A model generated the notes under the pieces. It was given only the letters and a program-made list of their open reading frames with translations. It had not been told where the DNA came from and ran no database searches. A program made the translations under genes and the position numbers. Shown one piece after another: positions 11,430-22,798 of a DNA stretch of 64,000 nucleotides (the stretch's first letter is position 1; every line of letters starts with the position of its first letter). The DNA is from Limnanthes douglasii subsp. nivea (Eukaryota; Streptophyta; Magnoliopsida; Brassicales; Limnanthaceae): contig JAUPFV010000005.1 of assembly GCA_036936605.1 (NCBI GenBank), forward strand, positions 73,730,885 to 73,794,884. The letters run 5' to 3'.

Positions 11430-12973
11430 ATGAACGTAACTCATACAGTTTTTTTCTTAACATCTTTTAACTTATTGTTAGTTAATGTTTTGACGTCCTG
11501 GTCAACCTCAGTTTTGTATCTTGCAGGTGAAGTAGTCAAACTACCTATGATCTCTTTGTTGTGGGTTGGATGCTCAGAGGCTAAATTGACATATTTAGAT
11601 GAGCTATTGCAATTGAATCATGTTTCCAAAGCTTTAGTAGCTTCAATGACTTCAGCCTCAGGGGGATGATGCTTACCCTTGTCTTTCTTAACATTCTGGT
11701 AAAAATGAGAGGTAATCTCATTCCTATTGTCCTTAAAAAGGCTATTATTAGTTATTATGTCCTTCTAAGTATGATTTGTATCCTTTGATCTGTTTCTTCT
11801 GTTGTCTGAATGGCCTTCTTCAGTTATAATTGATTTCATCTTTGAAATATGTTTTTGATATTGTTTAGTATGTTTTCTATAGATAGATGTTATTTGTTGA
11901 AGATTACTTCGAGGCTAATTTGAATTCTTAGGAACTGGCTTGATTATAGTTGTTGTAATGTTGAGAATGTCATGACTTTCTATTGCTTTTGGTGATTCCT
12001 TGTGATCGTACGATTGATGACTTTCTTTGTTACTTGTCTCTAAGCTATCCATGATGATGGTTTCTGTATCTTTATGAACTGCTTTATTAACTATTAGAGA
12101 CTTTATCTATGCCTGCACTGGAATCCGAGTGACTCTATATTCTCTTTTGGTTGTTTGTGAGGTTGATATGTAGTATGTATATGTTCTTCTTGTATTTTGG
12201 TAACGTCTGTGGATTTTTTGCAATCTTTTTTCTTGTTCCCAATATGGTAACAAGAGAAATATTACTCAAGTCTTAATCCATATCGTATCCGTTTTCAGAT
12301 ACCATCATTTTTACCAAAACTAATCCAAAGCTTGTCCAATGGTTTCTTTGATAGATCAATTTCTGTCCATGCCCGACAACAATTGAACATAACGTGATTC
12401 TTTTTAAGGACTTAGACTTCTATAAAGTTGACTATTGTTTTTTTAATGTCTTGATTGAGTCTTATTATAGATCAGCGCAGGTATGTTCAAAAAAGATATC
12501 CAAACATGAGATATTGATGGCTCTCTTTGGGGTGTAAAACCTGGACACCATTTCAACAAACGCATGGTATAATGTCCAATATTCCATACATTTCTGCACC
12601 AAATATTTTTAATATCTTCTTGCATATTGATTTCTATCATGATATGCATGGGATCCCAAGTTTCAACACTGTATGTACCTTTCAGACCAAGAAATTAGAA
12701 AAGTGTTTGAATTTTGGGAATTAGTGGCTTATATTGTGAGAATTTTCCTATCAATGTAGTCTTTGCTTCTGCTTTTAGTCTGCCTTTATCTTTAGCTTGA
12801 AAATCCATTGTGATATAGTCTCCCATATCTTCAAAATTAACATTTTCATGTTGAACTTCGTATGAGATAAGTATCAAGATTTCAGCATAAGATTTCTTGG
12901 GTTGATAGTTCATATTCATAGCTAATTGTTGTTGATTTAGTTTCTCGATTGTGGGGTTCTTGTTCTGTTTCAA
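11430..12973 (-). pseudogene. L1-like LINE ORF1 relic (DUF4283 + zinc knuckle region)
   Basis: Minus-strand segments align with plant LINE ORF1 proteins. 12973-12695 carries KKSYAEIL and ends in TTLIGKFSQYKPLIPKIQTL, the start of the DUF4283 RNA-binding domain. 12649-12443 carries IWCRNVWNIGHYTMRLLKW and HVWISFLNIPALIYN. 12400-12240 carries TEIDLSKKPLDKLWISFGK and degraded zinc-knuckle text. From 12200 to 11430 there is low-complexity tail text. No endonuclease or RT follows, so the copy is truncated or rearranged. The family is the same as the LINE at 49-54.8 kb. Confidence 0.65.
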
Positions 12974-14640
12974 GAGTTAGCTGTTTGGCTGAGTTGATTC
13001 ATCATTTCATAGCGAAGGAAAATCAGAGTCTATTGATATTTGTTGATGTTAATGTTGCCGATTATGGCTCTAACTGAAGATGTATTTTATTGTTCTTGTT
13101 TCGATGGATGTGGTCATGTTCGGAGGAACTAAAAATGAAATTTAATTTAACATTAGTTGATTAGTTGTTTGAGATGTAAAAAAAAATCATAATGAAAATG
13201 TCTCGATGATTGAATCCTACCGAATTAATTCAAAACTCCATTTTTTTTAACCCTTTCCATCGTTTTTTTTCTATCTTGTCCGACTCATGGTCACTAATAT
13301 ACTTAAAACTATCATCACGGGATGTAAAATGATAGGAAATTTTTATTTCTTTTGAAAAATATACTATTGTTATGAAATCATGCATAAAAAATAAATGGGT
13401 ATTAACAGTGAAATTTCTAAGGAGACATATATCACGTACCCAAAATATCACTGCAATTGTCATGAATTGTGATGATGCATTAAGTTTATTACCCGAAAAT
13501 AATAATGTTACTACTGTATAAACGTCTACATAGGAGATTATTTCAACGCCTTTTTGGGTTGTTCGACAACGAGTGGCATGTGCTCTGCTGTTGAAGTGAA
13601 TATGACCCTCCCACAGCTACATATAAATATGTATATAAAAGAAGTAGAGTTTTTATTTATTTTCGAATTTTGTGTGTTATTGTGCTTTTATAAATATAGA
13701 ACAAGAATACGATACCCCTTCCATGATGTAGAAGTAGAACTTATTACTTTTCAAATAAGAACAAAAGAGAAAAAGTAAAATCTATAAAAGTATTTTCAAA
13801 CCCAACAACTACAATATATTCTCTAATGCTTATAGCAAACTATACAAATCATATTGACAATAATGACGTAAATATATTTAACTAACAACATTTAAAATTT
13901 AATTAGACATAACGTCTTAACTGTACACAGAGTTCAAACTTAGAACTAGGGTTACATTAGAAACTATCGCCATCTGATTACGTGGCCGATACATAATAAT
14001 AACCAAATATATTTTGAACAATTGTAAAAAAAAAACTAAGTATTCTTCAAAACCCAACTATATATCATAAAGTTATAAAAAAGAGGTGGCGAAGTGAAGT
14101 TTGAATGGTTCAAAAATAAGATATTGTTGATAATGATTCCAAAAAGCATATAACTTTTTTTCTTTTCCTTTTGTGGATCATAAAATTGCAATCTAAACAC
14201 CAGAGGGAATCGTATACGCTGCCCAAAAGTGAAAATGTATTATCAGCAAGGAACAACTTTTGTTTTTCAAAAGCATACCCAAAATTCTCTGGTTTGGCTT
14301 TTATCTTCTAATATAAAATGAGTATCCATTAAATAGATATTGATAGTTACATGAATGAAAGTTTAAAAATAAAGATAAAATAAATCAAGTATTTAAAACA
14401 GTGGATTAAGATTAATTGTTCCAACGAATTTATTTTGTTGGAACGTCGTAACATAAATTTATTGGTGCACTTGTTTTAATTTTGTATTAAGAATTCACAT
14501 TTATTGTCAGAGAGAAAACTTTGAGTCTGAGAAAAATGTATATTTTTATTATAAAAATAAACTATCTATATTTCTATATCAAAATAAAGAATGAAGTTAT
14601 GGACCAAAAATAAAAATCATAGCTAATTGTTTAAATTTAA
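12974..14640. other. AT-rich non-coding stretch
   Basis: No protein or RNA gene recognised. A small perfect 8-bp inverted repeat (GTTCCAAC...GTTGGAAC) lies near 14418-14444. Confidence 0.5.
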
Positions 14641-14675
14641 AATTAACTAAAAATCAGATTAAAAAACGTTTTCAA

Positions 14676-14762
14676 CAATATTTTTAAACATACAATATAT
14701 ATATAACTTTAATTTTAATTTTTAAAATTTCATATATTTCAAAGCGTAATTCAAAAAATAAT

Positions 14763-14798
<36 letters not shown>

Positions 14799-14880
14799 TT
14801 TTAAATTGAAATATATAAAATTTTAAAAATTAAAAATAACAAACAATTGAAGTTATATATATATGTCTATTTTTTAAACA
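14676..14880. repeat. Imperfect inverted repeat around a (TA)n microsatellite
   Basis: A left arm near 14676-14745 (AATTTTTAAAATTTCATATATTTCAA region) is mirrored by a right arm near 14805-14880. About 27 bp of TA dinucleotide followed by a short GT run (14764-14798) sits in the loop. It could be a degraded MITE or simply AT-rich foldback sequence. Confidence 0.5.
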
Positions 14881-14949
14881 TTAATAAAACAAAATTCATG
14901 AGTGATATTTTTAAAGATTTTTTTTTTATTTTCGGAACCAAACTCAATG

Positions 14950-15245
14950 GAATTACACAACTGTAACACAATTGTTTTTGGCAACGAAATTACACGTAAT
15001 TTCGCAATTGGAACACAATTGTTTTTTCCAGATTTATTTTGCAACTAAAGTCATAGCGACTATTTTCTCTTTATTTACGCACCTCATTTTGCACGTAATT
15101 ATGCAACTGAACACTTTTGTTTTTTCGCAACCAAAATTTTATTTACGCAACTATTTTCTTATTTACGCGACCCAATTATACATAACTGGAACACTTTTGC
15201 TTTTCGAGATTTATTATCAACCAAATTGCACATAATTACGCAACT
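14950..15245. repeat. Degenerate tandem repeat
   Basis: Recurring elements CAACTG(G)AACACTTTTGTTTTT, TTTATTTTGCAAC and ATTTACGCAACTATTTTCT repeat at irregular spacing of roughly 50-100 bp. At least four partial units can be seen. No coding potential. Confidence 0.55.
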
Positions 15246-15419
15246 AAAAAAGTTTGAAAAATATATTATTCTTACTATTATCACCAATCCTAATACAAGT
15301 TTTTTTTAAAATTTATGTGTCTATCAAACTTGTACTCCCATAATAGATTGGTTTCTGAATCCAATCCTCTTCACACATCAAAACAACACGTACAACAACA
15401 TTTGACACCGATAGATAAA

Positions 15420-15650
15420 AATAATATAAATGTTCTCTTTGTACCAGTGTAGACAAAATTGATGTGAAAATCAAATATTTCTCCAAATCATTAAATGCCT
15501 TAGCACACTCATCATTCCATTGAAATATTTTTCCCCTTTATGAATTTCAAAAAATGAGTGATTCATATCAGATATTTTCAAAATAAAACGAGATAGTGCT
15601 GTTAAATAATCCATCAACTTCTCAACATCTTTAATAGATTCAGATGATTA
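15420..15650 (-). pseudogene. gypsy pol fragment (RT thumb/RNase H side)
   Basis: Minus-strand translation reads ESIKDVEKLMDYLTALSRFI then, after a one-base shift, WNDECAKAFNDLEKYL. This matches the plant gypsy block that follows RT (xxEVQxLTGRLAALSRFI...FxWxxECxxAFxxLKxYL). It is cut off at the left LTR of element B, suggesting B inserted into or next to an older Ogre-like relic. No continuation is seen beyond the right end of element C at 35950. Confidence 0.65.
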
Positions 15651-15662
15651 CAGAGTCAACAC

Positions 15663-16039
15663 TGATGAGCCCGGAAATATTCACCACTCACTGTGGAAAC
15701 CGGACATAGGCAATTCAGACAAAAGTCACCCACTGAACCATCCGAACTGGACAAAAGTACTAAATAACTAATCACCTTTTGACTAAGCTAATTACTAATC
15801 TGCTTAATAAACTAATGGGTTTTTGAACTCAACCCGGTTTCATAAGTTTGACCCGAAAGCCCATATGTCCCATAATTAAGGGTATAAATATCCAACCACT
15901 TTCATTAATAAGGATAATGAACATTTAATACAATCAGGCAACTTAAATCTCTCACTACAAAACACTTAAACATGTAATACCTTTGAAACACCACAAAATA
16001 TCTGACCAAATTACCCTCAGTAAAAAATAATCCACACCA
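15663..16039 (+). repeat. 5' LTR of element B
   Basis: 377 bp, starting TGATGAGCCCGG and ending CACACCA (TG...CA). It aligns along its length with the LTR of C (35568-35950) with many substitutions. It has a TATA box (TATAAATA, 15883-15890). The 5 bp before it (AACAC) does not recur after element C, so no target duplication marks the B-C block as one insertion. Confidence 0.85.
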
Positions 16040-16042
16040 AAT

Positions 16043-16060
16043 TGGCGACCACAGTGGGAG
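16043..16060 (+). other. Primer binding site (tRNA-Arg type), element B
   Basis: TGGCGACCACAGTGGGAG begins 3 bp after the LTR. Its complement ends in CCA preceded by a sequence fitting the 3' end of a plant tRNA-Arg, as known for Tat/Ogre elements. The tRNA match is from memory, not a search. Confidence 0.65.
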
Positions 16061-16111
16061 AAGAAGGTTCCTGAATCTAGCATTCGAAACCATCAAGAAA
16101 AACCAGTTCGG

Positions 16112-17668
16112 TTGAATCCGGACGAGCAGGCAGTACCACCAAATTTGGCAGAAGTGGTGGGAGAAAACGATGAATATACGATCGAAGAGCGAGACAGATT
16201 GAAAGCTGAGATAGAAGCCTCGAGGGCTGCTAAAAGGGTAGAGATGGGCTTCAAAGAAAAATCAAAAGTGTCAGCCGTTCACCACACTAAGAATCCAAGG
16301 GAGCATGACCCATCAGCAAAGATCCATCTAAGCACTAAAAAGACTCATGCTAGATCAAAGAAGTCTCACCGGTCTAAACCGATGAAGAGCTCAGATTCAG
16401 ATTCAGAATCTTCTAGTAGCTCCTTGAACGAAGATGGAGTTGAGGAGTCTCTATCATCCAACAGTGATGAAGGCCATTCTAAAAAGAAGAAAAAGTTGGT
16501 AAAAAAGTATTCAAGAAAGAGGAACATGCATGGAAGGTTGAAAAGACATCTAGGGAAAGGGTCATCTCATGGCCACAACCATGGCCGGAGACATGTAGAT
16601 CGGCTGTTGATGGATCCTTTCGCTTTTTATGATGAACCAAGTATCTTTGCAACTCCCAATGAAGATAATGTGTTTAGTCGTGGCCGGAATTGGAGACAAT
16701 CTCTATTGTCTTCCAAGATACTGTCTGGAAATCTTCCTAAGAGGTTTGACAACACAAAGATGGAAAAATACGATGGGAGTAAAGATCCAGATAATCATCT
16801 GGAGCAGTTTAAAAACTTTATGATGAATTTTGACGATGATGATAAGTTGCTTTGTAGAGCATTCTCCCAATCTTTTACGGGGAGTTCTCTGAAGTGGTAT
16901 AATAACCTGCCACAGGGCTGTATCAGAAATTTTGATACTTTTTGGGTGGCCTTCCGGAGGCAGTTCGTTGGAAGTAAGGAGGTGAAGGGAAATTGAGACA
17001 CTATTATCCATTGTGCCCAAGAACCAAATGAATCCTTGAAAGAATATATAAGTTGCTTTGTGAAGACCAAGAATGGATTAGCTGATTGCTTTGAACAAGT
17101 AGCAATAGCTTCTCTAAGGCAGGGTTTGAACCCTAGCAATTTGGCTGATTCAGTAACTAGGAAGAAGGCCATGACGTGGGGTGGTTTACTGAATCAGGTG
17201 GGAAAGCAAATCAATGTGGATGAAAAAAAGAAGACCAGGGTGCATAGGTAGGTGAGATCGGCCCCAGCTGCACCAAACCAGAACCAGAATCAGTCCGGGT
17301 ACAAGGCTAAGGAAGCCGGATAGGGTCCCAGCAGGGCCAAGGCTCAATCCCACCCAGCACCAGCTCAGAGCCAACAATACAGAAATAAGCGAGGGCCTTG
17401 GGTTCAACCAGAGTGATTTTCCGAGTTGAAAGAGAATGTGGCAACCATCTATGACAAAACAAAAGATGAAGTATATTTTAGGAAGCCGGCTGCACTTCAA
17501 TCTCCCAGGGAAAGTCGTAATAATTGTTTCTGCCAATATCATCATGATATTGGTCATAACACAGAAGCCTGTATCGCTTTGAAACAAGAGGTGAAAAATT
17601 TGATCGAAAGAGGAAAATTGGGTGCTTATGTTAAAAGAAGAAGTGGGAATATGCATGATAATGCTCAT
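16112..17668 (+). pseudogene. gag (capsid/nucleocapsid) of element B
   Basis: The frame opens at 16112 with TTG; the matching codon is ATG in copies C (35495) and D (60938), so B has lost its start. A basic/Ser-rich N-terminal third (with a run of Asp-Ser around residues 92-105 and a KKKKKLVKKYSRKR patch) precedes the retrotransposon gag core (MEKYDGSKDPDNHLEQF ... SLKWYNNLPQG ... FWVAFRRQFVGSKEV). A stop at 16994 interrupts it; the frame continues (NESLKEYI, 17036-17251), then more stops. A C-x2-H-x4-H-x4-C zinc-knuckle-like motif lies at 17531-17572 (CQYHHDIGHNTEAC). Capsid assembly and RNA packaging would be its role. Confidence 0.85.
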
Positions 17669-18480
17669 CGGACCGGCCCAACAAACAACGCAGGGACATC
17701 GGCTCCGGACGGGGCTATGGTGATAATTGAAAGATTCGATGTGGAATCAGAGTATTTGGATCCTGATCCAACCCGGAATAAGGTGGGCGTTGTCACAGAA
17801 CATAGCAAGACGGTGTCCGGGCTCATAAGCTTTTTTGAGTCACTTACCATATTTGGAGGCGACACCATGACTGCACCAACTTCTTCTTCAAGGAAGAGGC
17901 ATGTTCATACCCTGGCTGCTCAATTGGAAGGGGGCATGACTTCTTATCAATCACAAATTCCTTTTCCCTTCATTTTTTTGATGAAGATGATTTGAGGGAC
18001 ATAGCTGGTCCCCATGAAGATGTTGTGGTGATAGGAGAATCCATTGGGGGCAATGCCATTGAATGAATTAAAGTAGATACTGGCAGCTCAACCAATATCC
18101 TCTTTTTAACTTCCTACAAAAAAATGAAGAATCCAGCAGTGATTCAGCGTTCGAACATGTCAATTGTGGGTTTCACTGGAAGCTCTACGGACGTAATCAG
18201 GGAGTTTGAGGAGGAGGTTTTGTTGGGCAAGGGCCCTTTTAAGAAGATGGTCAGAGTACTTTTCATTGTGGTGGATTGTCCCACGTGCTACAATGCCATT
18301 TTGGGAAGGTCTTGGCTTTCCAGGATGCATGTCGTGGCTTCAACAATCCATCAATGTTTAAAATACGCTGTGCAAGGACAAATGGGAGTTGTCTGGAGTA
18401 GTCAGAAGATAGAAAGGGAGTGTTATGCAACATCACTAGCCCCTAGAACTTTTGGGGCAGTTCGGATCAGTGAAGATTAG
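17669..18480 (+). pseudogene. Aspartic protease region of element B
   Basis: It contains SLTIFGGDTM, a frameshifted acidic block and the retropepsin active site Asp-Thr-Gly at 18076-18084 (VDTGSSTNILF), preceded by a TGA stop at about 18064. The C-terminal half (18124-18480) is open and holds the flap-region text YNAILGRSWLSRMHV. It would cleave the Gag-Pol polyprotein if intact; the upstream stop and shift make it non-functional. Confidence 0.8.
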
Positions 18481-19730
18481 CAGTTGGAGGGGCCCTCTAG
18501 GGAGAGGGTGAAATTGATGACCCTAGAGAGGCCCATGGTGTTTTAATACCGATTGAAGAGGTTGAAACTCACTCTCTAGCTGAAGGAAGAAATGTCAAGA
18601 TTGGATCCAAGATGACATCAGAACTAAAAAGCAAATTGTTATCTTTTTTAATAGACCATTAGCATTGTTTTGCTTGGTGCAATGCTGATGTAACCGGAGT
18701 ACCAGCAAATGTTATATCACACTATTTATCCATCCGAAGAGATGTAGCACCTGCTGTACAGAAGAGAAGAGCTTTTTCTAAAGAGAAATCTGATGACATA
18801 GTTCAAGAGGTTGACCGTCTTACTAAGATGGGGCACATAAAGGAATCTAGTACCCTTTATGGACAGCCAATCTGGTGTTAGTAAAAAAGAAAAATGGGAA
18901 GTGGCGTATATGCATCGATTTTACTGACCTTAACAGGGCTTGTCGAAAAGACTTATATCCAGTCCCCCGGATCGATCAACTCGTGGACTCCACATCTAGA
19001 AACAAGTTGTTGTCCTTCATGGATGCCTTCTCCGGTTATAATCAGATTCAAGTGGATCTGAAGGACCAAGAACACACCACTTTCGTTACTGATAGGGGCC
19101 TTCATTTTTACAAGGTTGTGCCTTTTTGTTTAAAGAATGCTGGGGCTACTTATCAGAGGCTAGTGAACAAAGCATTCGCTGGTCAAATTGGAAGAAATAT
19201 GGAAGTCTACATTGATTACATGATGGTAAAGAGTGTGAAAAAGAGTTACACTTGGCAGACTTGCAAGAGAATTTTGCCAACTTGGTAAAAGTTAATTTAA
19301 AGTTAAATCCAGAAAAATACGTTTTCAGAGTGCAGTCCGGAAATTTTTTAGGGTATGTGATATGTGAGAAAGGGATACAGCCTGATCCAGAATAACTTAA
19401 TGCTTTAATACAGATGGAGCCTTCTCGGAATATTAAAGAAGTACAAAGATTAAGAGAGGGGGTTAGCTACTCTAAACCGTTTTATCTCAAGGTCTTCGGA
19501 TAGGTGTGCCCCCTTTTTCCAAACTCTAAAGGGTGCCAAAGAATTCAACTGGTCTTCATAGTGCGACCAGGCTTTTGATGAAATAAAAAATCATTTATCC
19601 TCCCCCAAAAATCTGTTTAAACCTACTGATGGAGAAACACTGTACATATATTTAGCAGTCTCCGAATGTGGCATAAGTGCGGAGGTAGTAAGGGAGGTGG
19701 ATAATTATCCTCGTCCGGTGTACTACGTCG
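18481..19730 (+). pseudogene. Reverse transcriptase of element B
   Basis: Linker text (HSLAEGRNVKIGSKM, FAWCNADVTGVPA) leads to RT; the open block 18875-19288 has ICIDFTDLNRACRKD, IDQLVDSTSRNK, SFMDAFSGYNQIQVD and LKNAGATYQR. The catalytic box Tyr-Ile-Asp-Asp reads YIDY at 19208-19219 (second Asp to Tyr). Downstream, thumb/RNase H-connection motifs (SRSSDRCAPFFQTLKGAK-like) are split by a frameshift and stops. It would copy the RNA genome into cDNA if intact. Confidence 0.85.
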
Positions 19731-21758
19731 ATGGATGTTGAAAAGAGATATTTAAAACTTGAAAAACTAGCACTGGCTTTAGTAATTGCTGCTAGGAAAA
19801 TGAGACCCTACTTTCAGTCTCATTCTATTATTGTTCGAACGTCTTTTCCCTTGAAAAATGTTCTTCAAAAGGCAGACGTATCAAGTAGAATGACCAAATG
19901 GTCAGTGGAGTTGGGGGACTATTATATTGATTTTGCCCCTCGAACCGCAGTCAAGGCTCAGTCTGTTGCTGACTTCCTAGTTGAATTCCATTCAGACAGA
20001 GACACTAAGCAAGCAACAGGTGAAAAGACTAAGAAAGTATGGATTGTCCGGACTGATGGTGGATCAAGTACCATGGGTTTTGGTGCTAGGATATGTTTAA
20101 CCTCTCCGTACGGCGACAAGCTGTACCAGGCTATATGTTTTGCTTTCAAGGCTTCTAATAATGAGTTCGAATATGAAGCTGCTATAGCTGGTTTGAAGTT
20201 AGCCCTAATTTGTGGAGCCAAAAGGGTCAAGTTAATGAGTGATTCTCAGCTTCTTATCCATCATGCACAAGGTCAATCTGAGGCAAAAAAGGAACAGTTG
20301 ATTAACTATTTATTCATTCTTAAAGAGGTGGCATTTAACTTCAAAGACATCACCTATGAGCACATACCCAGAACAGAGAATAAACTAGCAGAATCCTTGG
20401 CAACCATAGCATATTGTGAATCCTACCCATGGATTCATGTGCAAGAATTCCCATCCATTCAACTCAATCAGAGCAAGAAAGAGGAGGAAAGTTTGAATAT
20501 AGAAGTGAGTCAACCTAAAGAATGGAGGTATCTTCTTCTTCAATACATTTCAGATGGCATCTTGCCTCCGGAAAAAGTGGTAGCAAGAAAAATGAAGTAT
20601 AAGGCTCGTGGATTTTTGATCCTAAGAGACGTCCTTTACAAGAAGTCTTTTAGTAGACCTCTCTTGCGATGTTTGGGGATTGAAGAGTCCCAAATAGTGC
20701 TGTCCGAACTACATGATGGTGAAGGGTCAGCACACTGTAGTTATAGAGCTTTAACCCGAAGAGTCTTGTTGGCCGGATACTACTGGCCCTCCATAATGGA
20801 AGATTCCAAGGAATTAGTGAAGAAGTGTGATCCATGCCAAAGGTATGGTAATGAAATTCATATCCCAGCTGTCCCTTTGGAGTCGATTTCTGAGCCAGTA
20901 CCTTTTGCTCGTTGGGGATTGGATCTGGTGGGACCTCTACCTATGGCGTCCGGAGGGTGCAAAACTATCATTGTAGTCATTGATTATTTTTAAAAGTGGA
21001 TAGCAGCTGCCCCCTTGGCAGGAACTACTTCAAAAGCTGTTATAAAATTCATTTTATCTAATATTTGCTGCAGACTTGGGGTTCCACAGAAGATAACAAC
21101 AGACAATGGACCACAATTTGACAACAAGGATATGAAGAATTTTTGTGCCTCTAGAGGCATTCAACATTGCTTCTCTTCTCCTTTCCACCCACAGGCGAAT
21201 GGTCAGGTTGAAGTAGCAAACAGAACCATCATGTCTGGTCTTAAAAATAATTTAGAAAGGGCTGCAGGAAAGTGGCCAAGTTACCTACAAGAAGTGCTAT
21301 GGGCCTACCGCACTACTCCTGGGGCTGCTACACAAGAATCCTCATTTGCCTTGGTATATGGTATGGATGCAATTGTTCCTATAGAGGCAACTCTTCCATC
21401 ATTCAGAGTCCACAATTTTTCTGAACAAACTAATGAAGTGGTAATCAGAAGTCAACTTGACTTAATAGAAGAAAAAAAAGTTAAGGCTCATTTTAGACCC
21501 ACCCACGATCAGGGATTTATGAGAAGCAGGTTTGCTTCCAGAGTAAGAATGAGGGATTTTCAACCAGGGGATAAAGTGTTGAGAAAAGTCTTTCTACATA
21601 CTAAGTGGAAGCAGCTCGGCAATCTAGCTCCAAATTGGGAAGGACCTTATGTGGTCATTGAAAAGCTTAAGCCTGGGACATACAGGCTTCAAGATAAAGA
21701 TGGAAGGATCTTAAATCACCCTTGGAACATTGAACACCTCCGATTGTATCTAGAATAA
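19731..21758 (+). pseudogene. RNase H, second RNase H and integrase of element B
   Basis: An open stretch of 420 codons (19731-20993) and one of 247 codons (21015-21758) are separated by a single TAA at 20994 (Ser codon in copy C). Order: RT-associated RNase H tail (MRPYFQSHSIIVRTSFPLK); archaeal-type RNase H with TDGGSS, NNEFEYEA, LMSDSQLLIHH and a final AESLATIA where C has ADSLATIA; integrase zinc finger (HDGEGSAH ... KKCDPCQ); DDE core with WGLDLVGPLP, TTDNGPQFDN and NGQVEVANRT; C-terminal NWEGPYVVIEKLKPGTYRL. The ending HLRLYLE is the polyprotein end; no chromodomain. It is the best-preserved pol segment in the window. Confidence 0.88.
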
Positions 21759-21802
21759 AAGTTATGTAAATATTTACTTGTTTAAAGTCCATGTAAATAT
21801 TA

Positions 21803-21851
21803 GGGGGCATACTCTTTCCTACTCTGGTGGCGCGGAGAGGTTTTAATGAGG
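21803..21851 (+). other. Conserved non-coding block after pol (B)
   Basis: It starts GGGGGCATACTCTTTCCTAC and ends TTTTAATGAGG, 45 bp after the pol stop. Homologous to 4123-4171 (A) and inverted 24886-24926 (C). Confidence 0.6.
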
Positions 21852-22142
21852 TGCCCGGGCTTTTCAATAAAATTTGATGCCTTCTTAAAAAATTCGGAGT
21901 GGTTTGGTTGATAGCTTTTTTAAAACCTTCTAAGTATCGTTGATAGATCGGATTGATCTGGTGGAATGGTGACCATTTGAACCTTTGTCATCGGAGAATT
22001 TAAACACTCTCACCTTATATACTTAGAAAATAACTGGGGCTATTTAAACATCAGCCATGGCAAAAATAAAACAAGGCAAGAATTGTGCAAAATAAAGCTG
22101 CCCGGCTAGCATCAGGGAATGATATTAAAACATGTAAACGTG

Positions 22143-22235
22143 CCTTGGCCATCCAAGGACTTTGAAGTTTAAAAAGAAAAGGCTTGTCCAAGCACAAGCC
22201 GGACACAATTATAAAAATTCCTTGGCCATCCAAGG
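22143..22235. repeat. Pair of CCTTGGCCATCCAAGG hairpins (B)
   Basis: Exact 16-bp inverted repeats at 22143-22158 and 22220-22235, both followed by ACTTT. They lie between the pol stop (21758) and the antisense ORF stop (22285), the same place and number as in copy A. Confidence 0.75.
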
Positions 22236-22284
22236 ACTTTAGTCTGACATGAGGATAAAATAAAAACAAAAGATAGTTGAAATT

Positions 22285-22798
22285 TTAAGGCTGGACTCCC
22301 TTAGATGTTCCTGCTTCGTCTGGTTTCTTCTTGGGGTCTTTGGGTTCCTCATTAGGGCTCTCTCTGGTCCCTTCTTCTTCATCAGTGGTATCCTCATAAC
22401 CACTGGAATAGTTGTTCCTATCACCATCAACCATAGTGTGGAATGGGAGGTCATCGTATTTTACATATCGCCATAGATCTCCGAGACTCCTCTTCGGAAA
22501 TGTCCGATGAAAGAGCAAGACCATGTCAGATTTGACTTCAGCATACCTCTCTTCTTGAGAATCTATCACCTTGTTGGTGTATGCATCGATCTTAGCCTGG
22601 ATTGTCTTCTCCTGCTCCTTTATCAAATCATCTTTCTCCTGGGTGACTCTAGACACAATATCTTCAAGAGAAATTTTATCACTCGTTAGGGTTTGGATGA
22701 CATTGTCCCTGGCCTTCACCTCCTCATTTGAAGCAGAGAGATCCTTCTTCAGGCCAAAACACTTAGTTTGAAGTCCTGTGTTAACCGTCTCCGAAGCG
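22285..22798 (-). pseudogene. Antisense ORF, C-terminal part (B)
   Basis: On the minus strand this encodes the end of a coiled coil (LKKDLSASNEEVKARDNVIQ, TLTSDKISLEDIVSR, EEQEKTIQAKIDAY-like) and the conserved block SDMVLLFHRTFPKRSLGDLW, FHTMVDGDRNNYSSG and an acidic, Ser/Pro-rich tail ending in VQP and a stop. It aligns with residues in C (24420-24887) and A. The open frame continues past 22798, but that upstream text is only the complement of element C. The true N-terminal part was lost at the B-C junction. Confidence 0.75.

Larger units (their letters stand above)
15663..22798 (+). mobile_element. Tat-lineage Ty3/gypsy element B (3' end lost)
   Basis: 5' LTR, tRNA-Arg-type primer site, gag, protease, RT, two RNase H segments, integrase, spacer with conserved block and hairpins, and the 3' end of the antisense ORF. 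It stops inside the antisense ORF at about 22798, where it meets inverted element C; the rest of the antisense ORF, purine tract and 3' LTR are missing. Coding frames are broken by relatively few stops, many consistent with single transitions (CAG to TAG). The RT catalytic box is mutated. Confidence 0.9.

Noticed and set aside
11430..11669. 79-codon plus-strand open frame
   Set aside because: Minus-strand text here (AIEATKALETWFN region) fits a LINE ORF1 tail better; the plus frame has no recognisable content.
16112..16114. TTG as the real start of gag in element B
   Set aside because: Copies C and D have ATG at this codon; plant translation rarely uses TTG, so B has simply lost its start.
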